A DNA stretch of 64,000 nt from positions 158,501-222,500 of the forward strand of contig NZ_CP051630.1 of NCBI RefSeq assembly GCF_012848855.1, written 5' to 3'. Positions 59,084 to 64,000 of this stretch are shown piece after piece (positions within the stretch are counted from its first letter, which is position 1; every line of letters begins with the position of its first letter). Below the pieces are notes generated by a model. It was not told the origin of the DNA, searched no databases, and saw only the letters and a list, made by a program, of their open reading frames with translations. The stretch is from Pyruvatibacter mobilis (lineage in GTDB: Bacteria > Pseudomonadota > Alphaproteobacteria > CGMCC-115125). The position numbers and the translations under genes were made by a program.

Positions 59084-61747
59084 ATGAAACTCGAGAACTA
59101 TACCGACCGCGTGAAGGGCTTTCTGCAGTCCGCGCAGGGTCTGGCCGTTCGTGAAGGCCATCAGCAATTCAAACCCGAACATGTCCTGAAGGTCCTCCTC
59201 GACGACGAGGAGGGGCTTGCAGCCAATCTCATCCGCAAGGCGGGCGGGCGGCCTGATGTCGCCCTGCAGGGCGTCGAGCTTGCGCTCGACAAGCTGCCGA
59301 CGGTGGAAGGTGCCGGGGCGGGACAGCTTTATATGGCGCCTGAAACGGCGCGGGTGTTCGACACAGCCGAAGAGATTTCCAAGAAGGAGGGTGACAGCTT
59401 CGTCACCGCCGAGCGCGTGCTGTTGGCTCTCGTCATGGCGACGCAGACGGAATCAGGCCGTGTGCTGAAGGAAGCAGGTGTGACGCCTGCGGGCCTTAAC
59501 GCGGCCATTCAGGATCTGCGCAAGGGGCGCACGGCAGATACGGCCGGGGCCGAGGATCAGTACGACGCGCTGAAGAAATATGCCCGCGACCTCACGCAGG
59601 TGGCGCGGGACGGCAAGCTCGACCCGGTGATCGGCCGGGACGAGGAAATTCGCCGGACGATCCAGGTGCTGTCGCGCCGGACCAAGAATAATCCGGTCCT
59701 GATCGGTGAGCCCGGCGTCGGCAAGACGGCCATCGCCGAGGGCCTCGCCTTGCGCATCGTCAATGGCGATGTGCCCGAGAGCCTGAAGGACAAGAGCCTG
59801 CTGGCGCTCGACATGGGCTCGCTGATTGCGGGCGCGAAATACCGCGGCGAGTTCGAGGAGCGGCTCAAGGGCGTGCTCAACGAGGTAACCGCGGCCAATG
59901 GCGGCATCATCCTGTTCATTGACGAGATGCACACGCTTGTGGGCGCGGGCAAGACGGATGGCGCGATGGATGCCTCCAACCTGCTGAAGCCTGCCCTGGC
60001 ACGCGGTGAACTTCACTGCGTGGGTGCCACTACGCTTGATGAGTACCGCAAGCATGTGGAGAAGGACGCAGCGCTTGCCCGCCGCTTCCAGCCGGTGATG
60101 GTTGAGGAGCCGACGATCGAGGACACGATCTCGATTCTCCGTGGTCTGAAGGAAAAGTACGAACTTCATCACGGGGTGCGGATCACCGATTCGGCCATCG
60201 TCGCCGCCGCCCAGCTGTCTGACCGGTACATCACCGAGCGGTTTCTGCCGGACAAGGCGATCGACCTGGTGGACGAGGCGGCCAGCCGCCTGCGCATGCA
60301 GGTGGATTCCAAGCCCGAGGAACTTGATGAACTCGACCGGCGGCTGATCCAGCTCAAGATCGAGCGCGAGGCGCTGAAGAAGGAAACGGACGCGGCATCG
60401 CAGGACCGTCTGGAAACGCTGGAAAAGGAACTGGCCGATCTGGAGCAGCGGTCGGCGGAGCTGACCGCGCGCTGGGAAGGCGAGAAGGAGAAGCTTGCCG
60501 GCTCGCAGAAGCTCAAGGAGGAGCTTGACCAGGCGCGCAGCGAACTGGAGAAGGTGCAGCGCTCGGGCAATCTGGAACGCGCCAGTGAGCTTGCCTATGG
60601 CATTATCCCGGAGCTTGAAAAGAAGCTGGCTGACAGCGAAAGCACCGAATCAACCGCGATGCTGGACGAAGAAGTGACCGACCAGGACGTGGCCGGCATT
60701 GTGTCGCGGTGGACGGGTATTCCCGTTGACAAGATGCTGGAAGGCGAGCGCGAGAAGCTTCTGCAGATGGAAGACGCGCTGGCGGACCGGGTGATCGGCC
60801 AGAAGGAGGCCGTGGCGGCTGTCAGCCGTGCGGTGCGGCGAGCCCGGGCGGGGCTTCAGGATCCCAACCGGCCCATCGGCTCGTTCATGTTCCTGGGCCC
60901 GACAGGCGTAGGCAAGACGGAGCTCACCAAGGCGCTGGCCGGCTTCCTGTTTGATGACGATACGGCCATCTGCCGCCTCGACATGTCCGAATACATGGAG
61001 AAGCACTCGGTGGCCCGGCTCATCGGGGCGCCTCCCGGCTATGTGGGCTATGAGGAAGGTGGTGCGCTGACAGAATCCGTCCGCCGCCGGCCTTACCAGG
61101 TTGTGCTGTTCGACGAGATCGAAAAGGCGCATCCGGATGTGTTCAACGTGCTGCTGCAGGTGCTCGATGACGGACGCCTGACGGACGGGCAGGGACGCAC
61201 GGTCGATTTCCGCAACACGCTGATCATCATGACGTCCAATATGGGCGCGGAATACCTGGTGGCGCAGGCGGAAGGCGAGGATTCGGATGCCGTGCGGGAC
61301 CAGGTGATGGGCGCGGTGCGGATGCATTTCCGCCCCGAGTTCCTCAACCGGCTGGACGAGATCATCCTGTTCCATCGCCTCGGCCGGGCGCAGATGTCGG
61401 GCATTGTGGATATTCAGGTTGCCCGCCTGCAGAGCCTGCTTGCCGGGCGCAAGATCACCCTGGACCTCAGCGAAGAGGCCAAGGTGTGGCTGGGCGACAA
61501 GGGGTATGACCCCGCCTATGGCGCACGCCCACTCAAGCGCGTGATCCAGCGCGCCCTGCAGGACCCGTTGGCGGAACTGGTGCTCGAGGGGGCGGTCATG
61601 GATGGCGAAACCGTCAAGGTGGAAGCCGGTGAAGGCGGCCTGATCATCAATGGCCGCGAGGTGGCCGGTGACCTGTCGGGTTTCGGCTCCGGGCTCCCCA
61701 CGGGTGTTCCGGGCGGCGATGAACCGGAAGCACCGGTCGTACACTGA
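59084..61747 (+). CDS. clpB: ATP-dependent disaggregase ClpB
   Basis: 887 residues. Clp N domain, AAA-1 with GEPGVGKT at 208-215, a middle coiled coil (about 400-530) that defines ClpB over ClpA, and AAA-2 with GPTGVGKT at 605-612. Resolves aggregates together with DnaK. The C-terminal tail ([15 protein letters not shown]) is longer than in E. coli and low-complexity. GAGGG upstream of ATG. Terminator follows. Confidence 0.98.
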   Translation: MKLENYTDRVKGFLQSAQGLAVREGHQQFKPEHVLKVLLDDEEGLAANLIRKAGGRPDVALQGVELALDKLPTVEGAGAGQLYMAPETARVFDTAEEISKKEGDSFVTAERVLLALVMATQTESGRVLKEAGVTPAGLNAAIQDLRKGRTADTAGAEDQYDALKKYARDLTQVARDGKLDPVIGRDEEIRRTIQVLSRRTKNNPVLIGEPGVGKTAIAEGLALRIVNGDVPESLKDKSLLALDMGSLIAGAKYRGEFEERLKGVLNEVTAANGGIILFIDEMHTLVGAGKTDGAMDASNLLKPALARGELHCVGATTLDEYRKHVEKDAALARRFQPVMVEEPTIEDTISILRGLKEKYELHHGVRITDSAIVAAAQLSDRYITERFLPDKAIDLVDEAASRLRMQVDSKPEELDELDRRLIQLKIEREALKKETDAASQDRLETLEKELADLEQRSAELTARWEGEKEKLAGSQKLKEELDQARSELEKVQRSGNLERASELAYGIIPELEKKLADSESTESTAMLDEEVTDQDVAGIVSRWTGIPVDKMLEGEREKLLQMEDALADRVIGQKEAVAAVSRAVRRARAGLQDPNRPIGSFMFLGPTGVGKTELTKALAGFLFDDDTAICRLDMSEYMEKHSVARLIGAPPGYVGYEEGGALTESVRRRPYQVVLFDEIEKAHPDVFNVLLQVLDDGRLTDGQGRTVDFRNTLIIMTSNMGAEYLVAQAEGEDSDAVRDQVMGAVRMHFRPEFLNRLDEIILFHRLGRAQMSGIVDIQVARLQSLLAGRKITLDLSEEAKVWLGDKGYDPAYGARPLKRVIQRALQDPLAELVLEGAVMDGETVKVEAGEGGLIINGREVAGDLSGFGSGLPTGVPGGDEPEAPVVH

Positions 61748-61786
61748 CAGTCTCACTGAAGGAGCAATTGGCTCCCGCGAATGCAG

Positions 61787-61815
61787 ACGGGCGGTCCTAG
61801 AGGCCGCCCGTTTTC
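61787..61815 (+). terminator. Rho-independent terminator of clpB
   Basis: Stem ACGGGCGG / CCGCCCGT (61787-61794, 61804-61811), 9-base loop, then a short T-run (61811-61814). It lies 39 bases after the clpB stop. Confidence 0.8.
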
Positions 61816-61856
61816 TATGGCCAGCTTGTCAATCAGGACTGATTACGGGGGTACGG

Positions 61857-62720
61857 ATGAAAAAGACGCTCATTGCAGGTGTGGTGCTTGTTGTGGTGCT
61901 GGGAGGCGGGTTTTTGTTTCTCAATGCCAGCACCAATGGGATTGCGGGGTTCTACCTGTGGAGTGCCCTGGGAGGGCGTGTGCAAGCGGCTAATGTGGCC
62001 GTCAATGGCACGACGATCCACGTGGAGACGTTTGGGGATGCGGAGAGCGCCCGCCGCCCGGTTCTGGTGCTGCATGGCGGGACGGCCTTCCTTGAGACCA
62101 TGCACGCGCAGATCACGCTCCTGGCGGACGACAGGTTGGTCATCGCGCCGGACAGCCGGGCGCATGGGCGATCAGGCGACGTTGACGGTGTTGCGCTCAC
62201 CTATGACCTGATGGCCGAGGACATGACTGCGTTGCTGGACCACCTCGCTATTGAAGAGGTGGATATTGTCGGGTGGAGCGACGGCGGCAATATCGGGCTG
62301 ATCATGGCCATGACAGTGCCGGAGCGGGTGGGACGCCTCGTGATGTATGGCTCCAACGCGCATTACAGCGCTGTCGACTCGGCTTTAATCGACAGGGACC
62401 CTGACAGCGAAACCTGGGCGAGTGTGAAGTCGTTCTATGACAGCGTAGCGCCTGAGCCCGCGCATTGGCCGGTGGCGCTGGGCAAGATCATCGACATGTG
62501 GGCCACCCGGCCGACCCTTGAGATGGCGCAGCTTGCGGATGTCGGGTCCCCTGTTCTGGTGATGGCTGGTGAGTTTGATTCCATTGACGAAGCTCATACG
62601 CGGGCCATGGCAGCGGCGCTGCCCAATGCGGAGCTGGTGATTGTGCCGGGGCAGGATCATTTCGCACCGCTGATGGCGCCGGAAACGGTGAACCCGCATA
62701 TCGAGGTATTTCTCAACTAA
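61857..62720 (+). CDS. Alpha/beta hydrolase, membrane-anchored or exported
   Basis: 287 residues. N-terminal hydrophobic segment (about 5-25) acts as anchor or signal. HGG oxyanion loop (73-75), nucleophile Ser141 in GWSDGG, acid in GEFDSID and His in GQDHFAP complete the triad. Likely esterase or lactonase of unknown substrate. ATG at 61857 chosen over a longer frame; GGGGG upstream. Separated from clpB by a terminator, so independently expressed. Confidence 0.85.
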   Translation: MKKTLIAGVVLVVVLGGGFLFLNASTNGIAGFYLWSALGGRVQAANVAVNGTTIHVETFGDAESARRPVLVLHGGTAFLETMHAQITLLADDRLVIAPDSRAHGRSGDVDGVALTYDLMAEDMTALLDHLAIEEVDIVGWSDGGNIGLIMAMTVPERVGRLVMYGSNAHYSAVDSALIDRDPDSETWASVKSFYDSVAPEPAHWPVALGKIIDMWATRPTLEMAQLADVGSPVLVMAGEFDSIDEAHTRAMAAALPNAELVIVPGQDHFAPLMAPETVNPHIEVFLN

Positions 62721-62737
62721 CCGGCCGGGGAGCAGGC

Positions 62738-62780
62738 AAGAAAAAGGGCGGCTCCCGGGTGGGGCCGCCCTTTGTTGTTT
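62738..62780 (+). terminator. Bidirectional terminator between hydrolase and M23 gene
   Basis: 10-bp stem AAAGGGCGGC / GCCGCCCTTT (62743-62752, 62764-62773) followed by TTGTTGTTT; A-rich flank on the left makes it functional for the convergent M23 gene too. Confidence 0.85.
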
Positions 62781-62809
62781 GCTGCCGGGTTGTTTAACGC
62801 CGGGAAGCG

Positions 62810-64000
62810 CTATTCGACAGAAGCGTCGTCGTCCGTGGTGACCGCGCTTGCGGTGGTCACCGGCTTCAAGGATTCGACCTGAGCCATTTCGGCCTTCATG
62901 CCGTCGCGGGCCTTCTTGAAGGCTGTCAGGGCCTTGCCCTCCAGCTTGCGCCCGGTCGGGACGCGGATCTTCATCGGGTTCACCTTCTTGCCCTTCACGT
63001 GCACTTCGTAGTGCAGGTGCGGGCCGGTGGAGCGGCCGGTGGTGCCCACATAGCCAATGGTCTGGCCCTGCTTCACGCGGGCCCCCGGAGTGATCCCCTT
63101 GCCGATGCGGTGCATGTGGGCATAGGCCGTCTCATAGCCGTTGGCGTGGCGGATCTTGACGTATTTGCCGTAGCCGCCATTCCAGCCCGCCTTGACGATG
63201 GTGCCGTTGCCGGCGGCATAAATCGGCGTGCCGGTCGGGGCAGCAAAGTCAGTGCCCGTGTGCATCTTGGTGTAGCCCAGGATCGGGTGACGGCGCTTGC
63301 CGAAGCTCGAGGAGATGCGGGCACCGTCGATGGGCGTGCGCATCAGGAACTTCTTGGTGCTGCGGCCGTTGGCGTCGAAATAGTCCACCGTGTCTTCGCC
63401 CGGAATCTCGAAACGCCAGAGACTCAGCGGCTTTCCGCCCGTGTCGAGGGAGGCGTAGAGGATGTCGCCGGACTTCACGAATTCGCCGTCCTCGTCAGCG
63501 TATTCAGAGTAATAGACCTCGAAGCTGTCGCCCTTGCGGATCTCGCGCTGGAAATCCACCGAGTAGGAATAAAGCTTGGTGAAGTCCACCATGATGGCGT
63601 TGGGAACGCCCAGGCGGCCCGCGGCGCCGAACAGGCTGCCCGCGATGGTGCCTTCGGCCCGCACAACGCGCTTTGTCAGTTCACGGAAGACTTCCCGCGA
63701 CGTGAAGGCTGTTTCCTCGGCGTCATAGGCGACGTTGAGGGAGCGTTCGCTGTCCGCCTTCAGTGTGAAGCCGATCAGCGACGGGGCGGGCGGGGTGATG
63801 TCATGCTCATCAACGGCTGCGACTTCGATCGGGAGCGTTTCGAGCTCGATCGACATGGTCTGGCCGATCTTGAGGTCCCGCGGCTTGAAGTGCTTTGCCA
63901 GCGCATTGACGGCGGCGCGGGCGTCGTCAGACGCAACTCCCAGCTCGGTCAGAACGCGGCCGAGCGTGTCACCGCTTTCGATGGTGTACTCGACGGTCTG
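62810..64000 (-). CDS. M23-family metalloendopeptidase (partial)
   Basis: 396 residues visible; the frame stays open to the right edge, so the N-terminus is missing and the ATG at 63856 is internal. The first visible part (YTIESGDTLGRVLTELG) is a LysM/OapA-like domain. The C-terminal lytic domain has HPILGYTKMHTGTDFAAP (zinc His and Asp) and GPHLHYEVHV. Such proteins cut peptidoglycan crosslinks or recruit amidases during division. A C-terminal Thr/Val tail is low-complexity. Confidence 0.92.
   Translation of the reverse strand, partial: QTVEYTIESGDTLGRVLTELGVASDDARAAVNALAKHFKPRDLKIGQTMSIELETLPIEVAAVDEHDITPPAPSLIGFTLKADSERSLNVAYDAEETAFTSREVFRELTKRVVRAEGTIAGSLFGAAGRLGVPNAIMVDFTKLYSYSVDFQREIRKGDSFEVYYSEYADEDGEFVKSGDILYASLDTGGKPLSLWRFEIPGEDTVDYFDANGRSTKKFLMRTPIDGARISSSFGKRRHPILGYTKMHTGTDFAAPTGTPIYAAGNGTIVKAGWNGGYGKYVKIRHANGYETAYAHMHRIGKGITPGARVKQGQTIGYVGTTGRSTGPHLHYEVHVKGKKVNPMKIRVPTGRKLEGKALTAFKKARDGMKAEMAQVESLKPVTTASAVTTDDDASVE

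Overview
This window is GC-rich, densely packed chromosomal DNA from an alphaproteobacterium. Conserved alphaproteobacterial neighbourhoods support this: rpoH-carD-fdxA-S4 protein-SUV3-like helicase; rpmB beside DUF3108 genes; cobS-cobT next to a J-domain gene and bolA; aroK-aroB-CNNM transporter; xerD near accA; secA-parvulin-argJ-mutT; ubiG opposite lysC-ptsP, then a RodZ-like gene, prfA-prmC and DUF4167. A Parvibaculum/Pyruvatibacter-like member of the Hyphomicrobiales or Parvibaculales is my inference from gene order, aerobic cobaltochelatase, paired epoxide hydrolases and PAS_5 proteins; no rRNA or tRNA gene is present to confirm it.

Layout. 0-3 kb: a PagL-like outer membrane protein cut by the left edge, then a thermonuclease-like lipoprotein coupled to an M48 protease. 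3-9.3 kb (minus strand): helicase, S4 protein, ferredoxin, CarD and the heat-shock sigma factor RpoH. 9.6-13.3 kb: acyl-CoA dehydrogenase facing a PAS/GAF histidine kinase. 13.4-16.3 kb: three consecutive secreted DUF3108 paralogues, divergent from rpmB, which has a good sigma-70 promoter and a terminator. 17-22.9 kb: an unknown membrane protein, a phytase/esterase-like protein, CobT, CobS and a J-domain protein whose promoter suggests a leaderless mRNA. 23-26.3 kb: bolA, a CNNM/CBS transporter, aroB and aroK. 26.5-33.4 kb: a tiny membrane protein, a secreted helical protein and xerD, then a malyl-CoA lyase and an ECF41 sigma factor with its AhpD-like partner, then accA. 33.4-38.8 kb (accessory): two epoxide hydrolases, two PAS-only proteins and an MFS transporter. 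38.9-51 kb: secA, parvulin, argJ with a histone-H1-like N-terminal extension, mutT, a lone Flp-type pilin, an NDUFAF5-like methyltransferase, comF, grxC, a nitrilase-family hydrolase, DUF1178, ubiG and lysC with a likely internal start. 51-62.7 kb: ptsP, RodZ-like protein, prfA, prmC, an unusually long hairpin-rich spacer ending in a terminator-like element, DUF4167, a MOSC protein, clpB and an alpha/beta hydrolase. An M23 endopeptidase is cut by the right edge.

Most genes are housekeeping: protein secretion, folding and release, shikimate, arginine and aspartate-family amino acids, fatty acid synthesis, cobalamin and ubiquinone. The signals most worth pursuing are the ECF41 sigma factor/AhpD pair with a promoter matching the known ECF41 consensus, the structured spacer before DUF4167, the basic tail on ArgJ, the three DUF3108 paralogues, the possible leaderless J-domain mRNA and the internal lysC start. 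I saw no CRISPR array, insertion sequence, prophage, tRNA or rRNA.
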